This document shows positions 30,871 through 40,800 of a DNA stretch of 64,000 bases, piece by piece (position 1 is the stretch's first letter; each line of letters begins with the position of its first letter). Below the pieces are notes generated by a model. That model did no database searches and was not told the DNA's origin. It saw nothing but the letters and a program-made list of their open reading frames with translations. Source of the stretch: Micromonospora sp. MA102 (lineage in GTDB: Bacteria; Actinomycetota; Actinomycetes; Mycobacteriales; Micromonosporaceae); NCBI RefSeq assembly GCF_025460765.1, contig NZ_JAMWEG010000022.1, forward strand, positions 1-64,000, in the 5' to 3' direction. The position numbers and the translations under genes are program-made.

Positions 30871-32244
30871 GTGATCAAGAGCTACTCACCGCACGCACCC
30901 GAAGACCTCGTTGCCGAGGCGCCCGTCACCAGTGCCGACGAGGTGGCGAAGGCGTTCGCCCGCGCTCGCGCGGCCCAGGACCAGTGGGGGCGCGGCCCGG
31001 CGGCCGCCCGGGCGCAGGCACTGTCCGACGCTGCCGACGCGGTGGCGGCAGCATCCGACGAACTGACCGGACTGGCGGTTCGCGAGGTCGGCAAGCCCCT
31101 CGGCGAAGCGCGCGGTGAGGTGGCTCGGGCGGTGGCCATCCTTCGCTACTACGCCCAGCAGGTGTACGACCCGGTGGGCGCGATGCACGAGCCGTCGACG
31201 GTCGGTCTGCTCTTCACCCGGCGCCGACCGCTCGGCGTCGCCGGGCTCGTCACCCCGTGGAACTTCCCCATCGCCATCCCGCTGTGGAAGGCCGCACCGG
31301 CATTGGCGTTCGGCAACGCCGTGGTGCTCAAGCCGTCGCCGGACGCCACGGCGACGGCGCTGCGGCTGGCCGCCCTGCTCGACGAGGTGCTGCCCGAGGG
31401 ACTGTTCACGGTCCTTCCCGGTGACGGTGACACCGGCCGGGCGATCGTGGCCGAGGCCGACGTGGTGTCGTTCACCGGATCCACGGCGGTCGGTGGCGAC
31501 GTGGTGCGCTCGGCCGCGGCCCGCGGGGTGCGGGTGCAGGCGGAAATGGGCGGCCAGAACCCGGCGATCGTCCTGCCCGATGCCGACGTGGAGTCCACCG
31601 CCAGGCAGATCGCCGCGGCCGCGATGGGGTTCGCGGGCCAGAAGTGCACGGCGACCAAGCGGGTGATCGTCGTTGGGGAGGTCGCACCGATGCGGGACGC
31701 CCTCGTCGCGGCGATCGAGGCGCTGGGGTTCGGCGACCCGGCGCAGGCGACGACCGCGGTGGGGCCGGTCATCAGCGAAGCCGCCCGGGACAGGGTGCTG
31801 GCCGCCGCCGGCAGCGCGACCGCGGCCGGGGCCCGCCTCCTGACCGGCGGCGTGGCGACCGACGACCCCGGCTGGTTCGTCCGCCCGACGCTGCTCGAGG
31901 ACGTCCCCGCCGACCACCCGCTCTCGTGCGACGAGGTGTTCGGGCCGATCGCCACGCTGCGCGCGGTGCCTACGCTCCAGGAGGCGGTGGCGGTGGCCAA
32001 CAATGTGCCGCAGGGGCTGGCCGCCGGCGTGTACACGCGCGATCTCACCGCCGCGCTCGCGACGGCGGACGCATTGGCGGCCGGCCTGGTGAAGGTCAAC
32101 GCACCGACCACCGGGGTCGACTTCTACCTGCCGTTCGGCGGCGAGAAGGCATCCAGTGTCGGCGGCCGCGAGCAGGGCAAGGCCGCGCAGGACTTCTTCA
32201 CCTCGCTGCACACCGTGACGCTGGCCCCCGGCGAAGGAGCCTGA
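30871..32244 (+). CDS. 2-Oxoglutarate semialdehyde dehydrogenase (ALDH family)
   Basis: A 457-residue aldehyde dehydrogenase. Cofactor and catalytic elements: LVTPWNFPIAIPLWKAAPAL, VLKPSPDATATALRLA, FTGSTAVGGDVVRSAAARGVRVQAEMGGQNPAIVL (catalytic Glu in EMGG), GFAGQKCTATKRV (catalytic Cys) and DEVFGPIATLRAV. GTG 30871 was chosen because GAGGGAG lies six bases before it; an in-frame GTG at 30823 would add 16 residues. It would oxidise 2-oxoglutarate semialdehyde to 2-oxoglutarate, the last step of 4-hydroxyproline breakdown. The stop overlaps the next ATG (TGATG). Confidence 0.92.
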   Translation: MIKSYSPHAPEDLVAEAPVTSADEVAKAFARARAAQDQWGRGPAAARAQALSDAADAVAAASDELTGLAVREVGKPLGEARGEVARAVAILRYYAQQVYDPVGAMHEPSTVGLLFTRRRPLGVAGLVTPWNFPIAIPLWKAAPALAFGNAVVLKPSPDATATALRLAALLDEVLPEGLFTVLPGDGDTGRAIVAEADVVSFTGSTAVGGDVVRSAAARGVRVQAEMGGQNPAIVLPDADVESTARQIAAAAMGFAGQKCTATKRVIVVGEVAPMRDALVAAIEALGFGDPAQATTAVGPVISEAARDRVLAAAGSATAAGARLLTGGVATDDPGWFVRPTLLEDVPADHPLSCDEVFGPIATLRAVPTLQEAVAVANNVPQGLAAGVYTRDLTAALATADALAAGLVKVNAPTTGVDFYLPFGGEKASSVGGREQGKAAQDFFTSLHTVTLAPGEGA

Positions 32245-33530
32245 TGCCCGGCGACGACCGCCTGGTCCTCACGGCCGAGGAACAGTCGATGCTGGCCGGA
32301 GAGCAGGGCCAGGCCACCGCGATGTGCATGCGTCTGATCGTCGGGGTCGCGCGCGCGAACGGGGCCGAACGACTGGTGCCGATCGAGTCAGCGCACGCCG
32401 ACGGCTGCCTGTACCACGGCGTCGCGGGGCTGGAGTTCACCGAGCGGCTGGTCTCCCTCGGCGCCCGGGTGCGGGTGCGCACGACGCTCAACGTCGGCTC
32501 GCTCGATCTGCTGCATCCCGGACTGGTACGCGCCGACCCCGAGGTGACCGGGAACGGCCGGCGTCTCATGGACGCGCACGTGGCACTCGGCTGCGAGCCG
32601 ATCTGGTCGTGCGCGCCGTACCAGTCCGGCCACCGCCCGACAGAGGGCAGCCACGTGGCGTGGGCGGAGTCGAACGCCATCGCCTTCGTCAACTCGGTAC
32701 TCGGGGCGCGCACGGACCGGTACGGCGACTTCATCGACATCGCCGCCGGCGTTGCCGGCCGGGTCCCCTACTCGGGCCTGCACCTGACGCGAAACCGTGC
32801 CGCCGCGCTGGTGCTCGACTTCTCAGCGGTCCCCGCCGCGCTGCTCGACGACGACGTCGCCTGGCCCGCGATCGGGGCGCTGCTCGGCGAACTCGCCGGA
32901 ACCCGGGTCGCGGCGCTCACCGGCCTGCCGGGCGACCTGAACGACGGCGGGGTCACCGAGGACCGGGTCAAGGCCCTCGGCGCGACCGCCGCGTCCGCCG
33001 GCGGCGTCGCACTGTTCCACGTTGTGGGAATGACCCCGGAGGCGCCGACGCTGGACGCGGTGCTCGGGCCTGGGGCCACCACCGTGGCGGTGACGGCACA
33101 GGACCTCAGGCGAGCGCGCGAGCGGTTGAGCACCGCCGCCACGAAGTCGCTCGACGCCGTCAGCCTGGGCACCCCGCACTTCTCGCTGTCCGAGTTCGCG
33201 GCGCTGGCGCGCGAGTTGCGGGCCGGCCCGTCGTTCAGCTCGGCGGTTGACGTGTTCGTGTCGACCAGCCGGGCCGTGCTGGCCGAGGCGGAGGCACGCG
33301 GGTACGCCGACACCGTGCGCGACGCGGGGGGCCGCATCCTCACCGACACATGCACGTACGTGACGCCCGTGCTGCGCGACGGGATCCGCACCGTGATGAC
33401 GAACTCGGGCAAGTGGGCCTGGTACGCGCCGGCCAACCTCGGAATCGACACCGTATTGGGAAGCCTGGCCGAGTGTGTGGCCTCGGCGAGAGCCGGGACG
33501 GTGGTGCGCGATGAGCGGCTGTGGGGATGA
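32244..33530 (+). CDS. Aconitase-X large subunit (cis-3-hydroxyproline dehydratase)
   Basis: A 428-residue protein of the aconitase X catalytic domain family (DUF521). Recognisable blocks: LTAEEQSMLAGEQGQATAMCMRLIVGVARA, ESAHADGCLYHGVAGLEF, AWAESNAIAFVNSVLGARTDRYGDF, GTPHFSLSEFAALA and TDTCTYVTPVLRDGI with MTNSGKWAWYAPANLG. Cys in TDTCTYV and in the CAPYQ region probably bind the metal or cluster. With the small subunit it dehydrates cis-3-hydroxy-L-proline to 1-pyrroline-2-carboxylate, as shown for bacterial AcnX proteins. Overlaps the small-subunit gene by 20 bases. Confidence 0.9.
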   Translation: MPGDDRLVLTAEEQSMLAGEQGQATAMCMRLIVGVARANGAERLVPIESAHADGCLYHGVAGLEFTERLVSLGARVRVRTTLNVGSLDLLHPGLVRADPEVTGNGRRLMDAHVALGCEPIWSCAPYQSGHRPTEGSHVAWAESNAIAFVNSVLGARTDRYGDFIDIAAGVAGRVPYSGLHLTRNRAAALVLDFSAVPAALLDDDVAWPAIGALLGELAGTRVAALTGLPGDLNDGGVTEDRVKALGATAASAGGVALFHVVGMTPEAPTLDAVLGPGATTVAVTAQDLRRARERLSTAATKSLDAVSLGTPHFSLSEFAALARELRAGPSFSSAVDVFVSTSRAVLAEAEARGYADTVRDAGGRILTDTCTYVTPVLRDGIRTVMTNSGKWAWYAPANLGIDTVLGSLAECVASARAGTVVRDERLWG

Positions 33531-33963
33531 CCCGGTGACGCTGTCCGGCCGCTCCCTTCATCCGGGACGGGCGAACGGCGTCGTACTCGCGCTCGACGAA
33601 CCGCTCTCGTTCTGGGGCGGGGTCGACCCTTGCGGAGTGATCGTCGACGCCCACCATCCGCAACGCGGCTCCACGGTCGCCGGGCGGGTCCTCGCGATGC
33701 GGGCCGGGCGCGGCTCCAGCTCCTCGACGGCCGTGCTCGCGGAGCTGATCCGGTCGGGGCACGCGCCGGCGGCCCTTCTCCTGGCCGAGTGCGACGCGAT
33801 CCTGGTGATCGGGGCCCTTGTCGCCGCCGAGATCTACGGCACCACGCTGCCCATCGTGCAGCTCGCCGACGACGATCTGGCACGACTGCACACCGGCACC
33901 CGAGCCGCCGTCCTTGCCCACATCGCACCCCTAGCGGCGACCGTGACGGCGACAAGCCGATGA
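33511..33963 (+). CDS. Aconitase-X small (swivel) subunit
   Basis: A 150-residue swivel-domain protein (DUF126). Hallmarks: LSFWGGVDPCGVIVDAHHPQRGSTVAGRVLAMRAGRGSSSSTAVLAELIRSGHAPAALLL, including the G-R-G-S-S-S-S loop that contacts substrate, and GALVAAEIYGTTLPIV. It completes the dehydratase encoded by the overlapping gene upstream. ATG 33511 was preferred; an earlier GTG at 33475 would lie deeper in the large-subunit gene. Its end overlaps the following ATG (ATGA). Confidence 0.9.
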   Translation: MSGCGDDPVTLSGRSLHPGRANGVVLALDEPLSFWGGVDPCGVIVDAHHPQRGSTVAGRVLAMRAGRGSSSSTAVLAELIRSGHAPAALLLAECDAILVIGALVAAEIYGTTLPIVQLADDDLARLHTGTRAAVLAHIAPLAATVTATSR

Positions 33964-34901
33964 CCGCGGCACTGCCGTATCTCGACGAGGCTGACATCTT
34001 CGGCCTGGTGCCGTTCGCCGATGCCGTCAGCGCACTGGCGAAGGCCCTGTCCGGCGGACTCGATCCGCGGGCGTCCCTGCAGCGCTCCATCCACGACGTG
34101 GAGCACGGACAGCTGCTGCTGATGCCCGCCGAGACCGCAACCGTCGTGGGAGTGAAGCTGAGCACGGTGGCTCCGGGCAACGTCGACCATGGGCTCCCAC
34201 GCGTCCAGGCGCTGTACGTGCTCTACGACCGGGTCACGCTGACGCCGGTGGCGCTGCTGGACGGCACGGCCCTGACGACGTTGCGAACCCCCGCAGTCTC
34301 CGCGGTCGCGATGGACCACCTCGCCGCGCGCGAGGCGCGACATCTGGTCGTGCTCGGCTCCGGCCCACAGGCGTGGGGGCATGTGCAGGCGCTGCGAGCC
34401 ATTCGCCCCCTCGGCCGGGTCACCGTGGTCGGCCGGGACGCCGACCGCGCGGCGGCCCTGGTGGGCAGGGTCCGGAACAGCGGTCTGGACGCGCGCGTGG
34501 GCAGCCACGACGACGTCGCGGGCGCGGACGTGGTGGTGTGCGCCACCACAGCCCGCCAGCCGCTCTTCGACGGCCGCCGGTTGCGCCCGGGGACCTGTGT
34601 CGTCGCGGTGGGCTCCCACGAGCCGGACGCCCGTGAGCTCGACGACGCGACGTTCAGCTCTGCCGAGCGGGTGGTGGTCGAGTCCCACGGCGTCGCCCTG
34701 CGCGAAGCTGGTGACATCATCCAGGCCGTACGCGCCGGCGTCGTCCGCGAGGACAGCCTCATCGAGCTTCGCGATGCGGTACACCTGACACCCACCACCG
34801 GTTCGTCGGTCTTCAAGAGCGTCGGCATGGGCTGGCAGGACCTCGTGGTGGCCGATCTGGCCTACCAGCGCTGGACCGAGAAAGGGCATGCCCATGCCTG
34901 A
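33960..34901 (+). CDS. Pyrroline-2-carboxylate reductase (ornithine cyclodeaminase family)
   Basis: A 313-residue member of the ornithine cyclodeaminase / mu-crystallin family. The substrate part has LLLMPAETATVVGVKLSTVAPGN (catalytic Lys), the NAD(P) fold LVVLGSGPQAWGHVQALRAIRPLGRVTVVGRD, and VAVGSHEPDARELDD. Next to the aconitase-X pair it most likely reduces 1-pyrroline-2-carboxylate to L-proline, completing cis-3-hydroxyproline use. The alternative, ornithine cyclodeamination, has no support from neighbours. Confidence 0.88.
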   Translation: MTAALPYLDEADIFGLVPFADAVSALAKALSGGLDPRASLQRSIHDVEHGQLLLMPAETATVVGVKLSTVAPGNVDHGLPRVQALYVLYDRVTLTPVALLDGTALTTLRTPAVSAVAMDHLAAREARHLVVLGSGPQAWGHVQALRAIRPLGRVTVVGRDADRAAALVGRVRNSGLDARVGSHDDVAGADVVVCATTARQPLFDGRRLRPGTCVVAVGSHEPDARELDDATFSSAERVVVESHGVALREAGDIIQAVRAGVVREDSLIELRDAVHLTPTTGSSVFKSVGMGWQDLVVADLAYQRWTEKGHAHA

Positions 34902-36045
34902 CGTGGTCATCGTCGGCGCGGGCATCGTGGGGGCCGCCTGCGCCTACTACGCCGCGCGCGAGGGGCTGTCGGTGACCGTCCTCGAACGGGGAAAGCTGGC
35001 CGGCGGCACCACCAGCCGCGGTGAGGGCAACATCCTCGTCTCGGACAAGGAGCCCGGCCCCGAACTGAGCCTGGCTCTGGCATCCCGTACGCGCTGGCTG
35101 GAACTCGCCGCCGAGTTCGGCCCCGACCCGTTCGAACTCGAAGAGAAGGGTGGCCTGGTCGTGGCCACCTCGGATCCGGGTGCCGCAGCACTGACCCGGT
35201 TCGCCGAGGGGCAACGGGCCACCGGCGTGCACACGGTCGCGGTGAGCGCCGACCAGCTCCACGACCACGAGCCGAACCTCGCCCGCGACCTGCCCGCAGG
35301 AGTCCTCTACCCCCAGGACATGCAGGTACAGCCGGTACGTGCGGCGGTGTCACTCCTCGCGGCGGCCCGGTCCCTCGGCGCCACGGTGGCCTGCGGCGAG
35401 GAGGTCGTGGCGGCCGAACGAGGTCCGGGCGGGCGCGTCACGGCGGTCCGGACGCGCACCGGCAGCTATCCCACCAACGCGGTCGTCAACGCCGCCGGAA
35501 CCTGGGGTGGTCAGGTCAGCGAGCGGCTCGGCGCGCCGATCCCGATCCTCCCCCGCCGCGGCTTCATCCTGGTGACCGAGCCGCTGCCCCGGGTGGTCCG
35601 GCACAAGGTGTACTCCGCCGACTACGTCGAGAACGTCGCGTCCGACGTCGCCGGGCTTGAGACGTCCACCGTCGTCGAAGGCACCCAGGGCGGGACGGTC
35701 CTCATCGGCGCGAGCCGGGAGCGGGTGGGGTTCGACGACACCATGTCCGTGGAGGCGCTGCGGCGGCTGGCCGCGCTGGCGATACGCCTCTTCCCCTTCC
35801 TCGCCGACGTGAGGCTGATGCGCACCTACCACGGGTTCCGCCCGTACTGCCCGGACCACCTGCCGGTCATCGGTGCAGACCCGCGGGTTCCCGGGGTGTT
35901 CCACGCCTGCGGGCACGAGGGCGCCGGCATCGGTCTCGCCCCGGCGACCGGCAAGCTGATCAGCCATGTGCTGACCAACGGTCAGCCGGACGTCGACCCC
36001 TCGGCGTTCGCGCCATCGAGGTTCGCGCAGGTGACCACGGGATGA
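34888..36045 (+). CDS. D-hydroxyproline dehydrogenase, FAD catalytic subunit
   Basis: A 385-residue DAO-type FAD oxidoreductase. The Rossmann motif DVVIVGAGIVGAACAYYAAREGLSVTVLERG is at the N terminus; GGTTSRGEGNILVSDKE resembles the covalent-flavin or substrate loop of glycine-oxidase/sarcosine-oxidase relatives; GFRPYCPDHLPVIGADP and FHACGHEGAGIGLAPATGKLI close the FAD site. It corresponds to the HcnC/DadA-like subunit of heterotrimeric D-hydroxyproline dehydrogenase, oxidising cis-4-hydroxy-D-proline to 1-pyrroline-4-hydroxy-2-carboxylate. Overlaps the previous gene by 14 bases. Confidence 0.9.
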   Translation: MPMPDVVIVGAGIVGAACAYYAAREGLSVTVLERGKLAGGTTSRGEGNILVSDKEPGPELSLALASRTRWLELAAEFGPDPFELEEKGGLVVATSDPGAAALTRFAEGQRATGVHTVAVSADQLHDHEPNLARDLPAGVLYPQDMQVQPVRAAVSLLAAARSLGATVACGEEVVAAERGPGGRVTAVRTRTGSYPTNAVVNAAGTWGGQVSERLGAPIPILPRRGFILVTEPLPRVVRHKVYSADYVENVASDVAGLETSTVVEGTQGGTVLIGASRERVGFDDTMSVEALRRLAALAIRLFPFLADVRLMRTYHGFRPYCPDHLPVIGADPRVPGVFHACGHEGAGIGLAPATGKLISHVLTNGQPDVDPSAFAPSRFAQVTTG

Positions 36046-36317
36046 GCCAGCCACACTTCTCCTTCGACGGCAGCCAGATCCCCTTCCGGCCCGGGCAGAG
36101 CGTGGGCGCCGCCTTGACCGCGGCCGGAGTGCGGTCGTGGCGCAGCACCCGACGCGCCGGCCGGCCGCGGGGGTTGTTCTGCGGCATCGGCGTGTGCTTC
36201 GACTGTCTCATCGTCGTCGACGGACGCCCGAACGAACGCGCCTGCCTCCGGCTCGCCGAACCGGGCATGGAGGTCAGCACGCAGGAAGGAACCGGTCGCG
36301 GTGACCTCGAAGTCTGA
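36042..36317 (+). CDS. D-hydroxyproline dehydrogenase, 2Fe-2S (HcnA-like) subunit
   Basis: A 91-residue ferredoxin-like subunit. Cluster cysteines are arranged GLFCGIGVCFDCLIVVDG (C-x4-C-x2-C) with the fourth in NERACLRLAEPG, as in HcnA proteins that carry electrons from the FAD subunits. The short protein is normal for this family. Its ATG overlaps the previous stop and its own end overlaps the next gene by 17 bases. Confidence 0.9.
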   Translation: MSQPHFSFDGSQIPFRPGQSVGAALTAAGVRSWRSTRRAGRPRGLFCGIGVCFDCLIVVDGRPNERACLRLAEPGMEVSTQEGTGRGDLEV

Positions 36318-37725
36318 GCGGACGTTCGACGTGCTCGTGGTCGGCGCCGGGCCGGCCGGGCTGGCCGCCGCGACCAGCGCCACCCGCGCCTGCGCGCGCA
36401 CGGCCATCGTGGACGCCGGCGTGGCACCCGGTGGCCAGTACTGGCGCCACCCGGCACCCCGCGAGCATGGCGTGTCCGCCGCCGAGGTGGCCCACCTTCA
36501 TCACGACTTGGCGACTTATCACCGTCTCGTGGCCGGACTCCCGGCCGTTGCCCAGTTCTCCCAGCACCACGTGTGGACCGTCACCCGCGACCGGGGCGGC
36601 TTCGTCGTGCACGTGGTCGACCGCACCGGTGGAGGCGAACAAGCCACCGAGCTCCGCAGCCGTCGGCTCATCCTGGCCCCGGGGGCGTACGACCGTCAGA
36701 TCCCGTTCCCCGGATGGGATCTTCCGGGCGTCATGACGGCGGGGGGTGTGCAGGCTCTGCTCAAGGGTCACGGCGTCGTTGCCGGACAGCGGGTGCTGGT
36801 GGCCGGAACCGGCCCCTTCCTGCTTCCGGTCGCGGCCGGCCTGGCCGAGTCGGGTGCGACCGTCGTGGGCGTTCACGAGGCCGCCTCCCCGTTGGCGTGG
36901 CTGGGTGAGCTCGACGCCGTGATCCGTAATGTCAGCAAGCTCGGTGAGGGCGCCGGCTACGCCCGGGTGCTGGCGCGGCACCGCGTTCCGGTCCTGACCC
37001 GGTCCGTCGTGGTATCCGCCCACGGCACGGACGCCGTGGAACGGGTCACCACCGTGCGGTTGGACCGCAGGGGCCGGGTGGTACCCGGAAGTGAGCGCAC
37101 CAGCGCAGTGGACGTGCTGGCCGTGGGGTGGGGTTTCACGCCGCAACTGGAGCTGCCGCTGGCGCTCGGCTGCGCGACGCGCGTGGATGTCGACGGGTCG
37201 CTGGTGTGCGAGGTCGACGACGCGCAGCGCTCATCCGTCGAGGGCGTTTTCGTCGCCGGCGAAGCCTGCGGCGTGGGCGGCGCCGCGCTTGCGACGGTGG
37301 AAGGCGAGATCGCCGGTACCGTCGCGGCGGGCGCCTCGTCGATCGCACCTCGGCTGCGCCGCTCGCGGGCGGCGCTCCGCCGCTTCGCGCAGGCGATGCA
37401 CCGGTCCCACCCGGTGCCCCCTGGCTGGGTGGACCGGTTGTCCGACGACACGACCGTCTGCCGCTGCGAGGAGGTTCCCTTCGGGGCACTGCGGTCCATG
37501 CGGCAGGACCTCGTCGGGCACGACGGCCGGTCGGCGAAGATGCTCACCCGAGCCGGCATGGGTTACTGCCAGGCACGCACCTGCGGCTACGCCGTCGGCT
37601 GCATCCTCGGTCAGGAACCCTCCGGCACCTCCGGCTTCGCCGAACGCCCCGTCTCGTCTCCACTCACCCTCGGCGCGTTGGCAACGTCCTCCCCGACGGA
37701 GGACGACCCACCGCCAGCTGAGTGA
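36301..37725 (+). CDS. D-hydroxyproline dehydrogenase, NAD(P)/FAD HcnB-like subunit
   Basis: A 474-residue pyridine-nucleotide-disulphide-type flavoprotein: DVLVVGAGPAGLAAATSATRA, GGQYWRHP, a second dinucleotide fold VLVAGTGPFLLPVAAGLAESG, and FVAGEACGVGGAALATVEGEIAG. At the C terminus four cysteines, TTVCRCEEV and GYCQARTCGYAVG, form a BFD-like 2Fe-2S site. This is the alpha/HcnB-like subunit that, with the two preceding genes, makes the membrane-linked or quinone-linked hydroxyproline dehydrogenase. GTG 36301 lies inside the HcnA-like gene. Last gene of the catabolic operon. Confidence 0.9.
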   Translation: MTSKSERTFDVLVVGAGPAGLAAATSATRACARTAIVDAGVAPGGQYWRHPAPREHGVSAAEVAHLHHDLATYHRLVAGLPAVAQFSQHHVWTVTRDRGGFVVHVVDRTGGGEQATELRSRRLILAPGAYDRQIPFPGWDLPGVMTAGGVQALLKGHGVVAGQRVLVAGTGPFLLPVAAGLAESGATVVGVHEAASPLAWLGELDAVIRNVSKLGEGAGYARVLARHRVPVLTRSVVVSAHGTDAVERVTTVRLDRRGRVVPGSERTSAVDVLAVGWGFTPQLELPLALGCATRVDVDGSLVCEVDDAQRSSVEGVFVAGEACGVGGAALATVEGEIAGTVAAGASSIAPRLRRSRAALRRFAQAMHRSHPVPPGWVDRLSDDTTVCRCEEVPFGALRSMRQDLVGHDGRSAKMLTRAGMGYCQARTCGYAVGCILGQEPSGTSGFAERPVSSPLTLGALATSSPTEDDPPPAE

Positions 37726-37846
37726 GGAGGATGGGAGGCACCACACCGATGACCCGCCGACCCGATCAACTTCGACCCGTCACCGCCGGTGGCCGCGCCG
37801 GTGGGATCGCGTCCCCTCGGCCGTCATCGCAGGCGTGTCGAGCCAG

Positions 37847-37883
37847 GCAGCGGAGGGGCTGCGGGTAGCAGTCCCTCCGCTGC
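37847..37883. terminator. Bidirectional terminator between hydroxyproline and arabinose loci
   Basis: A perfect 11-bp stem, GCAGCGGAGGG (37847-37857) with CCCTCCGCTGC (37873-37883), capped by an inner GCTGC/GCAGT pairing. It separates the convergent HcnB-like and GH121-like genes. Confidence 0.8.
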
Positions 37884-37895
37884 AATCGTTGGCGG

Positions 37896-40800
37896 TTACC
37901 GGAGCGTGAACAGTGCGTTGAGGCTCGACCCGTCACGTGTCGTGGCGCTGAGCGTGTAACAGGCGCCGGGTGTGGCGGGGGTCTTCCAGTTGTAGACGAA
38001 CTGGCCGGCGGTCGAGTCGTATCTCAAGGAAGTGGCACCAGTGGCCAGCACCTCGATGTCGTCGGCCTGTGCGCCGGTGCCGCACGTGACCTGCTTGGCG
38101 TTCATCGTGACGAGCGCGGGGTCGGTCAGCTCGGTGGCGCCCGAGAATGCCTCGAACTTCATGGGCACGGTGCTGCCGCCCTTGACCGTGTTGTACACCC
38201 CGTCCATGCCGACCGGGCTGGAGAAGCCCTTCAGCGTCCACGGCAGCACGGTGTACGACTGGACAGCCGTGCCCACGTTGCCCGCGGCGTCGGTTGCCGT
38301 GGCAAGGAGGATGTGCGTGCCGACCTCGGTGCGGTAGCCGCTGACGACGCAGTCCGCCGGACCGGAGAGCGCGTCGCTCGCGGTGCACGTGGGGGCGGGC
38401 GGAACCGAGCCGAAGTACACCTCGCCGATGGTCGAGGAGAACTTCGCCGTCGGCGCGCCGGTGTCGACCTTGGCCGTGGACTCCTTGGGCTCCTCGGCGT
38501 TGCCACTGGTGTCGATCGAGCGGAACTCCACCCGGACGGTGCCGTCCCGGTCGACCGTGACGGGCGTACCCGGGTAGGCCGTCCACTGACCGCCGTCGAG
38601 CCGGTACTGGGTGCTGGCCACGGCGAACGCGTCCTGCGCCTGAAGGGTGAAGGACGGGGCCGTCGTGTACCACGCGTTGTCGCCGTTCGGCTCCGCCGGC
38701 GACCAGGTCAGGGTCGTCGTCGGGGCCACCGTGTCCTCGCCCACGGTGAGGGTCAACGTGGTCCGCGTGGTGCCAGCCTCGCTGACGTAGTCGGGCAGGA
38801 TCAGGTCACCGACGACGGTGTGGCGGCCGGGGGTCCGGACGATGGTCTCGTCGAAGTTCCAGTCGACGCCGATCGCCTGGTTGTCCCGGGATCCGTCGTT
38901 GTAGGAGACCGCCACCTTGTCGGGAAGGTAGGGCAGCTCGCCCACCTCCAGGGTCTGTTCGAACGTCTCGGCGCCCTGGATCGAGATGCCGCCCTGGGAC
39001 ATCTCGGGCCGCACGTAGATGCGGGCCTCGGCGATCAGGCCGTAGGCGTCGTTCGTGCCGTAGACCACGAACGGGTCGACGTTGGGCTCCGCGACCATCT
39101 CGGGCGTGATCTCCTGCCACGTGAACCCGACCTTGCCGCGGGCGCCGCCGGCGTAGACCGCGTCGAGCTCACTCGGCAGGGTGGGCACCTGGCCCACGCC
39201 GGTCCGCATCAGCACCGGCGAACGCACCGAGTCGACCGTCTCGCCGTTGGCGCGCCAGCGCAGCACACCGGTGCCCGCGCCGCTGCCCATGACACCCCAG
39301 ATGCGGATGCGCAACCGGCTCGTCGTGATCGGTTCGAAGTCGAAGTGGTTGTAGGCGTTGGCGGCCAGCCCGCCCGCGTACGTCGAGCCCTTGGTGAGGG
39401 TGACGGGCTTCCAGGTGGTGCCGTCCGCGGAGGTCTCGACGGCGTAGGTCGTGGCGGTCGGTCGGCGGGTGCCGCCGTTGTCGTCGTACCAGTAGATGTC
39501 GGTGGACGACAGCCGCACCGGCGAGGTCCAGCTGTACTGGATCCACGCCTCCCGCGCGACGCTGGTGCCGTTCTGCGTCTGGCCCCAGTTGCCCCAGCCG
39601 TTGCCGGCACCCGGGTTCGAGCTGCTCGGGTTGCTGGCTTCGTTGACTCGCTGGTGGTTCTCCCACGACGCGGTACCGCTGGTGGTGACCGCTGCCGAGG
39701 AGCCGAATTCCGCGGTGACCGCCCGCTTGGTGAGGGTCACCGCAACGGTTGCCTCCGACCGCTTGTCGCCGTCGTTGGCGACGAACCGGAACACGTAGTC
39801 ACCGGCGACCGTGCCGGTCACCCGGGTCGCCAGCGCCTTCGGGTCGGCGAAGATCACGCCCGCTCCCTGGGGCGCCGAGACGGTCTCCCAGCCGAAGCTG
39901 AGCTCGCTGTCGTAGGGGATGCCGTCGTCGGAGGCCGTGCCGACCAGTCGGGTGGACAGGTTGCCGTCCGAGGAGCCGTCGCGCGTGGCGGTCACCACGG
40001 GTGCCTGGTTGGAGACGGCAGGCACCTCACGGCCGGAGTTGAACACCTGGATCTCGGCGATCGCGGTGTAGAAGGTCGGGCTGTTCGTGAAGGCGATGCG
40101 CACCTTGTTCGACGTCACGGTCTTGAAGAGCGCCTCGTTGAACTTGGCTGCCGGAACGGTCGGGTTCTTGAACTGGTTCGGCACCTCCTTCCATCCCCCG
40201 CTGCCGTCGGGCACCTGGACCCACCAGCGCGAGGGCTCGTGGTAGCCCCCGGCCTGACGGTCGCTGACGAAGGTCACCTTCACGTTGTCGAACGCCTTGG
40301 CCGATCCCAGATCGAGCTCGACGTACCCGTTCTTGTCGGTGGTTCCGTAGTTGCCCCAGTACGGCTCGTTGGCGGTGACACCGTCGGTCACGGCGGCCAG
40401 CGACACCGGCCGCTCGGTTTCCGCGATGGCGCCGGGGGTGTAGTTCATCGTGGTGGTGCTCCAGCCGGGCGTGTGGAACTGGCGCCACGGCGTCGGCCGT
40501 GCGCCCTGCTGGGTGTACGACGAGTGCAGGGTGGCACCCGCCGCGAGGTTCGGCGCGTCCTCGGTGAGGTCGATGCCGGCCGTCTTGAGGTACTCGACGA
40601 CGCGGTCGTCCTTGATGGCGGTGTCCACCGCGCTCGGGAAGGTGGTCCCTGCCGTCGCGGTGAAGGTGACGGTCAGGCCGTCCTCGGCCTGGACCCTGTT
40701 GGTGTTCGGGTCGTACGTGAGCGTGCCGAGCTTGTCGGTGCTGACCTTCTTCTCGCCGTCCAGGAACAGGCTGTAGCCGGCGCCCAGACCGTACCTGCTG

